Assembly (NCBI GenBank): GCA_002749535.1
Contig: MZZL01000405.1
Span: 841,762 to 905,761 of the forward strand
Source of the DNA: Apophysomyces variabilis
Taxonomy: Eukaryota; Mucoromycota; Mucoromycetes; Mucorales; Mucoraceae
DNA length: 64,000 bases
Direction: 5' to 3'
A program made the position numbers and the translations under genes. Below are positions 35,652 through 46,762 of this stretch, piece after piece. Within the stretch, counting starts at the first letter, position 1, and every line of letters starts with the position of its first letter. The notes under the pieces are model-generated. The model saw only the letters and a list, made by a program, of their open reading frames with translations. It was not told the DNA's origin and ran no database searches.

Positions 35652-36038
35652 ATGTCCAACGAGACATTATCCATCGATTCGTCTACAAGCCGCAAGGCTC
35701 GACAAGAACTTAGCTCAGAAAAACGAAAGGCCATAGTGGCTTACAGAGGGGACGGCATGTCCATTTCAAAGATTGCTATGGAGTTGAATGTTCCAAAGAG
35801 CACGGTGCAAACCACTCTAGAACGTCTCCGTCGTTTCGGCTCAACTGAAAGCAGGAAAAGGTCAGGAAGACCTCGAAAATTGACAGAACGCGATTTACGT
35901 GCGATTCAGTTAAGCTTTCGAAGGAATCCCGAAGCATCGCTCGCGGCACAGTTTCGTGAATTTTCAACATCGGTCAAGCCAGTGTCATTTAACACTTTCA
36001 GAGTTGCAGCGCGTAAACTGGGTGTCTGTCCTTCGTAA
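35652..36038 (+). CDS. Small Tc1/mariner-type helix-turn-helix protein
   Basis: A single-exon frame of 128 residues with its own ATG and CT-rich leader. Residues about 20-75 look like the homeodomain-like HTH of Tc1/mariner transposases: SSEKRKAIVAYRGDGMSISK, then KIAMELNVPKSTVQTTLERL as the recognition part. The AT-hook-like linker RSGRPRKLTERD follows, then a second helical part ending TFRVAARKLGV. In a Tc1 transposase a DDE nuclease would follow; here a stop occurs and nothing downstream resembles it. It may be a domesticated DNA-binding domain or the surviving 5' part of a transposon. The open frame is intact, with no internal stop, which favours function. Confidence 0.65.
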   Translation: MSNETLSIDSSTSRKARQELSSEKRKAIVAYRGDGMSISKIAMELNVPKSTVQTTLERLRRFGSTESRKRSGRPRKLTERDLRAIQLSFRRNPEASLAAQFREFSTSVKPVSFNTFRVAARKLGVCPS

Positions 36039-37616
36039 GCCACAAGTGGGAGTAGATTGGCCTTCCCCCTTTTACCAGGACAGTTCAGAGTTAGGCAGGA
36101 AGGTCTGAAACAGCGTTGAGAGGGCAAAAGAAAACAGAAAGAAATGCTTGTTTCCGTGGAAAGAGGGATGAAAGCGACAGCATGAAATAACGCTTTGCGC
36201 GCTATATAACGTTCTTTATGCTGGTCTTACTGAATGGAGCCTTTATGCTAACTCTAAAATAAAAATTGTATCTATCAAGAAAAAGCCCTCTTCTGACACA
36301 TGGAACTTTCATATAGTACTGTTATTCGAATGGGGAGGGTTATGCTAAACTTTCACTCGTCCTTTTCGCTTGACGCAAAAACAGCGCGTTTGGACTATAA
36401 CAGGTCGATGTTGCATGCTTTCATATTTCAAGCGATTTGAAGAGAGATCTTGGTGCAAGGTCTTTATTCTGCTCTATCTGAAAATGGCAATTGTGCATCA
36501 TTTATTGGTAGAGAAGTATTATACACAACAATGTGACCATGGCCAACCTGCGTGCAGCTTTTTTTTCCCCTCTTTCCCACAGATAGTTTATGTTCAAAGA
36601 GCATGTTTTCGGTTATAGAACCTAATCTACTGTCCAAGACAGTTTGATGACTTTGATGTACGATAATGCCATGAAAACAGATGTTTTGCCGTTGGTGATA
36701 ATCGTACTGGCTGTTGCGTTTATCAATCGGGTGTCTTAGATCAATACAGATGCAGGTTTACTGTTCATTGCATGTAAATTTATGCTAGCCTCACACGGTC
36801 ATCAATCATAAGAAGGACAAAGGATGCGGTACACACTATGTCTCTTGCTCTGCCATGCTTTTGCATTCTTAGATCAAGCATAAAAGGGGTTCTCAGGGTC
36901 AAGCAATATTGAAATATGATTTCAGTAGAAAGAAAACGATGTGTACCTATGGCAGATTTATTTTTTCTTTTAGCAAATCAGGAAGCAACGTTGTGATGAG
37001 ATATCTGCACCATAATACAACTGTATATGCAATATCTCCCGATAATGACGGAAAGAAGGGAAAAAAAATTGCATTGCTCTCCAGCAGCGGTTTCAACGTG
37101 GAACGCTTGCTGGATGACCTCAAACTTTCTCAAACTTAGATTAGCTGGATACAGTGAGGTCGTGAGAAAAGATCGCATTATTGAGAAGTGATGCAAACTA
37201 AGTCTCGATCCTATTGCAAATTCTACCTACATTGAATATTTACCGTTGACAAATGCATAATTGAACGTGATATTCACATTCAGCCAATGCAGTCGTGGCC
37301 TGTGCATACATCAGCCGAAAAATAATCCTTGCAGCTAGACTAAAACGGGGTCTGCCAACAGAAAACAAGCGGAAATTTGTTTCATGGTCAAACGGAGGAA
37401 ACGGACGTGTGATATATTTTTGTACTTATCTAGATAATAAAGAGGATAGGAAAAAAAGAGACAGGTTCCTTAGGATATCAGGGAAGAGGCTGATGCTTCC
37501 AAAGAGATCGGTTACCTTGATAAAAAAAGAGAGTGAAAGAAAAAAGAACGGATGACGATTATATAAGTGGACTAAGATAGAATATTAAGCACAAGGGAGG
37601 AAAAGGTAAAAGTAAC
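36039..37616. other. Spacer, no gene supported
   Basis: Frames of 76 (36909-37139) and 86 codons (37295-37555) are open but unrecognised and Lys-rich. The region also holds the 3' end of the kinase gene. Confidence 0.4.
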
Positions 37617-39877
37617 TCAAGTCTTGACAAAAGGAGGGAAGAATCGGCGATGGGATTTTTTGGTGGGTAAACGGGGCGGCGTATCGGTGCTTAATCCCTT
37701 GGGTTTATGAACAAAATCAACGGTGAAAGAGAGGCGCGCTTCAAGGTCGGGTGTACCAAATTGTAGTTCATCAAATACCGGTTCATCGAGAAAGGTGGTT
37801 GTGGATAGTAAATCAGGTACTTGGTGAGTTGTTGAGTCTCTCCGTAGCGGTTCCAGGTCTTCCGAATCGCCTGTATTCCGCCGCTTGGCATACCGAGCCC
37901 GCTCTTCTTTACCGCAAGGCGCAGTGACAGGTTCCACTGGTTGTTGATCTAAATGGAAGCTCTCGATGTCCGAAAGCATACTGATGCTGCCGCGTTTCCG
38001 AGCCGGCGGTAATGTCATGGTAGCAGCCTCAGGAGGGAGGGAATGATCGATGCCGCTGTCCGGCAGCTGCATAGGGTTGTCTGCAAGATAACTCTCGGAC
38101 ACAAAGGTGTATTCATCAAAGATATGTTGTATATCTTCTTCCATGCCCTGAAGGGCACTCAGGTCCGTTGCTGAGCCTACGGGCGTCAGCGTCGGAGCCA
38201 TATCGAGGAAGGTCTTGTCAAAATTGGAAAAGTCCAGGGCCGAGGTCAAAGGCGGGACATACGGCGGCGGAAGACGCCGATGATACACATCTTCCCACGC
38301 AAGCCCGGCGAAGTAGGGGTGTGCTTTGATTTCATCGACACCTCTCGCTCCAAGACGGGTACGTGGATCACGGTCCAACAAGCCGCTAAGGAACTCAGCC
38401 GTCTCGTAGTCTATGTCGGGAGGAAACTCAAGTGGATCTTCCAATACGCGGCGGTACATATCAGCATGGTTATCTGCCCAGAAGGGAGTGATGCCTGCCA
38501 ACATCTCGTACAAAATCGTACCGTAACTCCAATGATCAATCCCGAACGAATAGGGCTCACCAAGCAGGACTTCGGGCGCAAGATACTCGGCCGTACCGCA
38601 GAAGGTCTGTGTGTGAGAACTGTCCGTTGTCAGCCACTTGCTTAGACCAAAATCGGTCAATACAACATGGCCATCCAAGGTGAGCAGGATGTTCTCCGGT
38701 TTTAGGTCCCGGTACAGGACCCCCAACCGATGTAACTCACCAATGCCCTCAATGATTTCCGCAGCATAGAACAACGTCCGTTCTTTTGCGAAGGTGCTGC
38801 AAGTGCTCATCTGAGTGGCCAAATCACCGCCGCAATAGTAATCCGTGACAAGGTACAAGCGCTGAGTATCTTGAAAGGACATATGTAACTTGGCTAGAAA
38901 CGGATGATCTATTTTGGACAGGGCGGCGAGAATCTCACGTTCTGCTAGTGTGTGAGTAATTTCTCTTTGCTCAATCACAAGCGCTTTCATGATACTCTTC
39001 AAAGCATAAAGTTTGTTGTTATTGCGTGATCTGACCAAGAAGACCTGAAAGAGCGACACATGCCAAAATACACACAAATAATAATAATTAATGTTAGCCA
39101 AAAGCCGCAGCAAGATATACAAAGCTGAACGATCTAATTCGGCTTATTCTCTCACCTTGCCCATGCAGCCTTTTCCTAGCACTTTCAGTTTGTCCAATTG
39201 CTCCAGCGGATGTATTTCTTCTGCTGGTTTGGTGGATGTTGTAGTAGTTTCCTCAAATTCAGGTACCGTGGCAGGTGTTTCCTCTTCCTTTCTATTTTCT
39301 TCTCCTCGATCGTCCTCACAACGGCTTCTCTCTTCGGGAACTTTGGATATGATGTAATCTTCATCTCGTTGAACGGCAAAAAAGTCGCGAAAGATGGTTG
39401 AGCTTTTTATGACTGGATCTAGCGAGCATTTTCTGAGGTATCGTTCTAGTTTCTCCGCGTTTGATTTGTGCTTTGTCTGAGAGAGTGAACTGAGGAACTG
39501 CTTGAAACTCCTTCGTTTTTCTGCTGCTGTCAATGGCTCCATTAATGTTGGAAAAGGTATCTTGATCTTGTGATAGTGAGATTTAATCTTTTTTTTTATA
39601 ATTATAAAATAAAGAAGATAATGAGATAATCCAAAGTACCACGTGAATATTTTTTTCTATGTTACCATTTCGTCAAACTCGATAAGATCAGGGATGTACC
39701 TGACCAACGATCTCACATGGCTTTCTGTTTCCACAACGACATTTAATACCTATAAACGGAAATCAATCTTCATTTCGGTGTTGTCAATGTGCATAGACAT
39801 ACAGGAACAGATTGTCGTGGGTTGACGTTGCCTAGAACCGCATTGGTTTCAATCACAGCGATGGCGAAGAGTTCCAT
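37617..39877 (-). CDS. AGC protein kinase with N-terminal PX domain
   Basis: Ser/Thr kinase joined to a phosphoinositide-binding PX domain, so probably endosome or membrane targeted. Four exons on the minus strand: 39877-39803, 39749-39666, 39587-39156, 39044-37617, giving 672 residues. PX residues are about 1-110 (NVVVETESHVRSLVRYIPDL, then KIPFPTL). The kinase has an unusual glycine loop GKGCMGK (191-197), Lys213, YRDLKPEN (Asp310), DFG (328), the activation loop TFCGT (Thr near 344) and a PDK1-style hydrophobic motif FDEYTF around 506-511. A Ser/Pro/acidic tail of about 155 residues follows. PX plus AGC kinase is the architecture of animal SGK3; whether this is orthologous to it or to fungal Ypk/S6K kinases needs a tree. 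The PX N-terminus (first 25 residues) is the least certain exon. Confidence 0.88.
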
Positions 39878-41789
39878 TTTTCAGACAAAACGTGGTGTTG
39901 TTAAAGCTCCGATTAGAGCTTTTTATTTCAGATGACGATCTTTGCTGATAGATTGGAAAGGCGAAAAGGGTTTTTGAATGATAAAAAATCTACACTTCAA
40001 AATGCATAGTCTTCTTCTTCTTCGCTTACCAGAGAGGGAAAAGGCAGGGAAAAGGAAACAGAAAAGGACGGAGAAGGTAAGAGAGATTTGGTTCGTTATG
40101 CTTTAACTTGTTCTAAATCTGTGCTGGTCTCAACGATGATTCGTTTATATCAATGAGCTCGGACTAGAGAAGAAGAAGAAGAATGAATATGCATAGAGAA
40201 AGAAAGCGTGGGAGATTAGCAGAAGAATAGGGGAGAGGAAAAAAAGAGAGAGGAAAAGAAAAAGAAGAGATGGAAAAATAGAAACAGAGATGAGAGAAAA
40301 AAAAAAGAAGGGAACTTGGACAGGTCCATCACTAATTCGGGTCTCAAAAGAATGACAATGGTTATTTTGTGCACATGCACTATACCCAAATCTACCCATC
40401 CTCCATGTATCTGCAATACAGCGGCCTTACTGTTCTCTCTTCTTTCACACACACACACGCATTCTTCATTATTCCCACTTAACAATGAATCCCCTGTTGC
40501 CCACTATTTCCTTTTTACAGATAACCAAGTCCCAATTTTCTTTGTCTTGGCGGAAAAGGATCAACGCTCAAGGCTCGTTTGTGTGACCACGCCCCATGGG
40601 CCAGCCAGAACGCGTCTCGCTGCATGATTAGAAAAAAAGAAAGGACGTCTTGCTCAACGTGGGAAGAAGTATCCAACAGTCATTATGCAACTTATGCATC
40701 CATGTTATGAAAAATGAAATACGGTCGCATTAGCAACAGTGTCACGTCCCCTCTTGTTCTCCCTTCCCTTCTCTTTCGTGAGAGGATAGCCACGTGGCTG
40801 TTACGAGCCATTTTCTGGTCCTGTTCCCAGGTTTTTTTGTAAAGGATATAGAAACATGGCGTGAGAGCTTCTGCTTGCCATAAATTGAAACAATGCGTTT
40901 CATTATTGAGTGTTATTTGATGCTCTATGCCAACCATTTTCGGCTATGCTCTCATTGCGATGGTGACATGGCGCTGCCCATTCAATCCCTTCGTTTGCAT
41001 CGCGACAACGGAGGTTGAGTTATATGTTTGTTGCACACAATAAGGTTCTGTATAGTATTATGTGATAGATTATTGATACTTAGATCTCAAAAAGTAAATA
41101 GAAAGTATAACCATTGTTTGCTTATTAGATTGCAGTGAACTTCAGGTGCTTTTTGTACATGAAAAGCACTGCAGAACAGAAAAATAAAGATGAACAGGTA
41201 CGGCGAAAAAGGGGGGGTTCTCTGGGAAAGATCGTCTAAGTGATCGCCGCTACATAGTGTCATCGAACAAAGACAGAATTCGTGAAGCAATACAAAGGTT
41301 GCCAAGACGGCCGTAGTCAAGCCTTGACTCTGAGTTCAAGGTAAATTTTAATTAAGAACTTACTTTTCCTAAAAAGGCAAAAACTTTTTGAAGCGCGGAA
41401 CAAGCCTACACTTTCCCTGTTCATGCAGCCGAAAACAAAGATAATCTATATAAAAAACCTTTTGTCATTCTTTAAGAATAAGGACAACAGTAGAAGTTCA
41501 TTCTTCGAATCAGATTCTCATATTGACGTGTATAAACTGGATAGAAGCTAGATCGCTTATATTAATAATAACGAAAAACTCATGGTATTGAATTCAACAG
41601 AACATAAAATACAGTCTTCTTCTCTTTATGCAAGTATCTAGAGTTTAAAGAGAATGAACATCTTGATAACAGAACCAAATGTGGTCAGAAACGAAAAATG
41701 AGACCGTCATTCAAACTTACTGTGCTCACATTGTTTTGAAACGCGGTCATTTAACTTGCTCCATACATCGTGACAACATGATACCTGTC
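39878..41789. other. Spacer with simple-sequence tracts
   Basis: No gene supported. Purine-rich runs (about 40170-40320), a CACACACACACACG tract near 40447-40460 and A-runs give low-complexity frames on both strands that should be ignored. Confidence 0.4.
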
Positions 41790-41796
41790 TATATAA
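41790..41796 (+). promoter_or_regulatory. Candidate TATA box (TATATAA)
   Basis: TATATAAG stands about 82 bp before the ATG of a short frame (41872-41958), with a CT-rich stretch (TCTCTCAATTGCTTTCTC) between, as in strong fungal promoters. It suggests a transcription start near 41820. Circumstantial only. Confidence 0.3.
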
Positions 41797-41871
41797 GCTC
41801 TTCTCGCAGGAATCGACAACTCATCAACTCTTCTCTCAATTGCTTTCTCTTTCTCCCTTTTGACCAAAGTC

Positions 41872-41958
41872 ATGTCTCGTTCCTCCGAATTGGCCTCTAG
41901 AAGCATGCTTATTGCCAGATGCAACATGTGTGGTTCATATTCACACAAAACAAAGTAA
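41872..41958 (+). CDS. Possible 28-residue small protein or first exon
   Basis: The ORF begins MSRSSELASRSMLIARCNM and ends GSYSHKTK, directly after a TATA box and CT-rich leader. The stop codon overlaps a plausible donor (AAAG before GTAAAGTT); an acceptor TTTCGTTGCAG lies at about 42051-42061, so a longer spliced product is possible. No family is recognised. It runs toward the 3' end of the zuotin gene (convergent). Confidence 0.25.
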   Translation: MSRSSELASRSMLIARCNMCGSYSHKTK

Positions 41959-42216
41959 AGTTGTCTTCTCGCTGGGATTACACCATTTTGACACAACTAT
42001 TAAGGGATTGTCCAAGACTAAGATAACTCAAGAGAGACCATTCTCTGTTTTTTCGTTGCAGTCGCAAAAAAAAAAAAAAATCAGACATCTATTTGTTATT
42101 GTTTCTTTTTCTTGCGATAAACTTAGTTTCTCGGTTGAAACTGAAAATCACCGTCATCGATCGACTTCCAGTTCGTTGCCATTGAGATTATAACTGCCAT
42201 AAAAGAGACAGAAAGC

Positions 42217-44654
42217 TTATTTTGTCTTGCTAGCTCGGATCTGTTCTGCAAGAGTCTAATGAAAGATGGCTTAGATACCATATAACAAAACATAGATAGG
42301 TATAGCCTACCTTGACTCGTAATTTACATTCTTTCTTTGTCCGTCCAACTACCATTTTTTCGATATGGTCCCATCGATCACCCTCACCTGTCCATTTGGG
42401 CGGGTATTTTTGCAATGCCTTCTCAAGCATTCGTTGCTCCTCTGAAGTCCATGGCCTAGTCGCTGCAATGCCTTTTTCGCCCTTACCGTCATAGTTAATA
42501 GTTGGCTGCTCCACTAAGTGCTTGTCATCATTATGCTTCTTTAGATGTTGTAACTCGGACTTCTCATGTTCAGCAAGAGCAGTCGAACCTACGAAACAAG
42601 AGATTTAGCACTGACCGTTTAGCAAAGATCTAACTCTCGAACGGTTTTACCTTTCTTCAATTCAGATACTCTTCGGGTAAGTTCCGCCTCTGAGCGAATG
42701 GGGTAACCGCTGTGGTGGGATACGTATTCTGCCACAACTTGCCATCTGCTAACAGTACCCACCGGATATTTTTTCATAGCCTTAATCAAAAGCGAAATCT
42801 CTTGCGCATGCCATGGTCGATGCTGATGCTTTTCTTCTTTGGCTGGTGGAGCTTCGACTAGTGCATAGAATCACTCAACTAAAAACTGCGATAAATGTAA
42901 CCACATTTACCTTTTTTTGGCTGAAGCTCCGGTGCCTTCTCTTTGATCATCAATTTTTTTGTTTTCTCATCAATAGAACTTTTGTTTTGTTTCAGTTCTT
43001 CTTTCCATGTTTGCATTTCTTCCAAATTCATCGAATCAAGTATCATTTCGAGTTTGGCTATTTGGCTTTCTCTTTCTTTATCTGCCATTGATGACAGAGA
43101 ATCCTGTACGTAAGTCTCTTTGTGAGTCTAAAATTTCCCGAATAACAATCAACCGACCTCCATCGATACCTTGATATTTTTTCTTTCTTTCTTCAACAAC
43201 TTCTTGTATTTCTCCTTTTGTTTCTTCTCTTCTGCTGCCTGTTTGATCTTTGCTTCCTCTTCTTCCTTTTGCTCCGCTATGCGCCGTTCTTTATCCTATC
43301 CATTCATCGTACATCAGTACCAGACATCAAAAACATGTTATTTATCTATAAAATCACCTTCTCCTTTTCTAACTCTGCTATTTTCTGAGCTTTTTCTTTT
43401 TCTCGTCGTTTCTCATCCTTGGCACGTTTCTTAGCTTCTTTAAACTGTTGGATACGCGGATCAGACTTGTGAGCTTGGTCTAAGCACTAGAATTGAGCAC
43501 ATTGCCTTGTAGTCCTCCTTCCATTTCTCTCTCTATAACTCACCAACAATGTTACGTAAGCGAGCCAAGTATTCTTTGCGTCTTCTAGCACGTTCTGCAC
43601 GATTTTTTCTTTCAATGAACCTTTTATCCTCTCGTCTACAGACAGATGTTTCAGTCAGACTTACGATCCACTGCCTTCAAACAGCAAACCTACGTCTCGC
43701 CCTCATCTTCATCCTTGTCTAGATGATCAAATGTTCTCCATGAATCAAAATTATACCAAAAATCATAGAACCGCATCACATCCTCCTCCGAGGAATCCAT
43801 GTCCCCCAAAACAGGTACATCCGACTTGTTCGAAAACCTGATAGACCAAATAAAAAGAGTAGAAAGTTGAGAAAGCGGACGAGTTTAAGAATCTTTTCAC
43901 GTTTTACCTTGCTTCAAGTTCGAAAATGGGACGAAACACTGAAAAAAAATCATCTGTTTTCTTGAGCTTTGGTACTTGAGGATCGGGAATCCCATAATCC
44001 ACGGAGTCATATAGCCGTCTTTTAGATGGATCAGATAGATATTCGTAGGCTAAAGGGAAAAATAACAATTTAGCTACGACAAACCACTTGGCCCTCAACA
44101 ATTTCACACTTTGAAGCTTACCTTTTGATATGCACTTGAAAAAAGAGTCATCGTCGATGCCACCTTGGGAAGCCTTTTTATCAGGATGATGTTTCAGCAC
44201 CTTGCGTTTGTCTAATCTCATTGCACTCTTCGTAAGTCAAGATAGGAAAAGACCAAGAAGAAAGCCTACGTGCTCGTTTAATTTGTTCTGGCGTGGCCAT
44301 ATACCGAAGGTTGGCTAGCCCAAGAATAGCATAGAGATCATGTTGCTATTTTGCCCCAAGATATCAATTGTCTGATTTACAAGCTAGAGGAAAGAATATT
44401 TACTTTACCTTCCAGTCACTTGGATCCAGAGCTAGTAACGCTGGTGTCTCGCGTGGTGTCTCTTCAAAGTCGGCTTCACTGCTTTCGTCGTCGGTCACTT
44501 TGGATTTTCGGTGCTTTTCCGGAGGTTCATCCTCCCATTGGTCGTGTTTGCGCATCACACGCTGTGCATGTCGGAGAAAGTAAGCGTTTACCGGCTCAAG
44601 GACGCGCGAACATGGTGCTTTTTCGTTGTTCTCATTTAGAATGATTGCCAACAT
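42217..44654 (-). CDS. ZUO1: Zuotin / DNAJC2-type ribosome-associated J protein
   Basis: J-protein of the ribosome-associated complex that stimulates Hsp70 on nascent chains at the tunnel exit. Twelve exons on the minus strand: 44654-44409, 44345-44270, 44211-44122, 44049-43908, 43837-43694, 43635-43544, 43479-43358, 43295-43170, 43127-42911, 42857-42651, 42588-42311, 42255-42217, giving 592 residues (human DNAJC2 621). An N-terminal block [13 protein letters not shown] precedes the J domain with HPD at 116-118 (KHHPDKKA), then [18 protein letters not shown] and a long charged helix. Two SANT/Myb domains follow, [20 protein letters not shown] and [20 protein letters not shown]. The SANT pair is shared with animal DNAJC2 and absent from yeast Zuo1. 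The frame is open upstream to an ATG at 44843, so 63 more residues are possible. The acceptor of exon 9 has an alternative 24 nt later. Confidence 0.93.
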
Positions 44655-45021
44655 GGAGTGAAGCCATTTTACCCCTTTACCTGTAATGGAGCCATGAACA
44701 CGCGTACATACACTCTTGTCCAATGTCGCTGGAGGCGATCCAAGCGTTAACATGGTGGAAGGGTAATCTCTGTTTTTGGTGTCCTGCCACAGATTTTTAA
44801 TCAGGCGATCGGCATTTTCTGGGTACCTTTTTAAGCCAATCATTTCTTATGCTTTGTTCAGTAGCGTACTGAGTTTTATTTATCTCTTTTCTAAGGGATC
44901 TGGAAACGATCCGTATCCTTAGGACAATAAATTCTGGTATCTTTGCTGAAAACAAGTTTGGATGGTCTTTGGCTATATGGAAGAAATAGCATATTCCTAA
45001 AGATAGTGAAAGTGATTGTTT
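44655..45021. other. Zuotin upstream region and lipase 3' spacer
   Basis: The zuotin frame stays open to 44843, with further ATGs at 44753 and 44843. Beyond that, AT-rich sequence with stops precedes the lipase stop codon. Confidence 0.5.
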
Positions 45022-46641
45022 TTAATATCTGGATCTGCCATGGACGGTTTTATTACTATACCATAATTGTCTTGAAAACCATTCGTGAGCAATAACAGAC
45101 GGGTGGAAGCAATCTACATCACTACATACATAGATAAACAGCATTAGAAAATAAAAATTCGCAATGATACGTGTGGACTATGAGTTAAAAAGGAATAAGA
45201 AACCTGATTGCTTCAATGGGAAAGCTGTCAATGCTGACCGATAAAGGCTGATAGGCTACGCCAAACGACTGGTTTCCTCCGCCGAAGTTTTGGTAATGGA
45301 ACGCAATACCTTGAAGGGCACCGTTGTAGGAAGGCAACAGACTACGCATAAGTGTTCTGTTTCCTTCAGTATGAGCACAACTACATTCGTAACTGTTCAA
45401 GACAAAGGTCGATCGAGTAAAAGGCTGGCAGTAAAGGGGATAGGCTTTGGTTCGAACAAATATCTCGTCTACTTCCATTAAGCCCACTTATTTTTCTCCC
45501 TTTAGCCCTAAACAAAGCCATCCGACTTGGGTATTGTCATCTTACCTATTTGAACCAACACATTGGGTACATTAACCCGTACTCGATCAATGGCTGCCAA
45601 TAGATCCACAGCGTAAGCCGGTGGTAGTGAGCTCGGTAACGTGCAGGCGTGACACATATCATTGGATCCAATAAAGACAACGAGCATTTTCCAATCTGTC
45701 TTTTTCACATCACCGGTCTTGTAGGCCTCCTCCAATTGTTTTAATAGATAATCCAACTCATGGTCCAAATTCATGCTTCGTGCACCGGATTGGGCTGCAT
45801 TCAACACGTCTGCCGAAGATCTATACTGATAGACAGGACAAAAGCTATCACCTTGGAGAAAAAGAAAAGACAGCGAAATTCACGGCTTGTGAACCTCAAA
45901 GATCCGGTATTCAATTCATAATTTACCAAAACAAAGCGTAAAAAGATGAGATCCTTTTGAAGCACCATAAAGATATGGGGAATAATAATGGATCATGTTT
46001 GGTAGTGTCACAGCTCCAGTATCCTAATATGTATTTAAAGAACATTATAGCTGTAGTTACTATTCATTTCTTTTTTTTTGTTTTTGCATAACTGCTGTTA
46101 CCCCTCCCATGGCGAAAGAAACACCGCGATCCTCTCTTAGGGTTGATTTGCTCACATACTGTCGCCCTTGAAGACCTTTGGCACCGAAGCCTGCCATCAC
46201 GCTAATCAAGTTCAAGATTGTCATTGAATAAATGCAAGTCATCCATGGTTTTGATCCATTCTACCTATCACCTATACCCATGATGACCTTGATATCGTCT
46301 GGCCTAAGATCATACACTGACTTGGGCATTTGGGCACGAGGGGTCAAGGGAGGACACGTAAGATTGAGAGGGAGAGACACGTTGGAAGGATACCCTGCTG
46401 TCGTTGCTGGAATGCCGGGAAGATGAGTAAGGAATAAAGGGAATAACAAAAGCGTATAGAAAAAGGACATCAAAGATAAGACAAGTGCAATGCCAAAAAA
46501 TGGTAGGACTCTATCTGAGCGTAATTGCCACAAGGGAGCTGAAAAGGATCGAATGCTTTTTCTATCCCATCCTTCTTGATCAGCCTCTCGTCTAAATGCT
46601 GAAAGGGAAGACAGGAAAGTGTTGCCCTTGACATAAAACAT
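45022..46641 (-). CDS. Membrane-anchored phospholipase B-like GDSL lipase
   Basis: SGNH/GDSL hydrolase of the animal phospholipase B1 type, likely cleaving acyl esters of phospholipids on the non-cytosolic side. Six exons on the minus strand: 46641-46265, 46201-46102, 46023-45927, 45851-45546, 45486-45204, 45121-45022, giving 420 residues. A hydrophobic segment near 40-65 (VLPFFGIALVLSLMSFFYTL) is followed by DDIKVIMGIGDSVMAGFGAK, whose GDSV is block I with the nucleophile Ser. VVFIGSNDMCHAC is block III. The last exon supplies SDVDCFHPS with the Asp and His of block V. That exon must be spliced on: reading through its donor gives an early stop (at 45185) and loses the catalytic Asp/His, which confirms the model. 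It sits in a compact minus-strand run, 121 bp after the methyltransferase gene. Confidence 0.88.
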
Positions 46642-46762
46642 TTCTAATTTACAAGACACGCGATTTTTTCTTTTGCCCACTTTAATAATAAACAAGTGAT
46701 AAAAAAGTAAGTTTCAAGGATGTATATAAAGGAGTAACAGATTCAATTATTTTCTTTTAGTT

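Noticed and set aside
40145..40485. Phe/Leu/Ser-rich minus-strand frames that look like membrane proteins
   Set aside because: Caused by purine-rich simple sequence; no start context, no splice partners.
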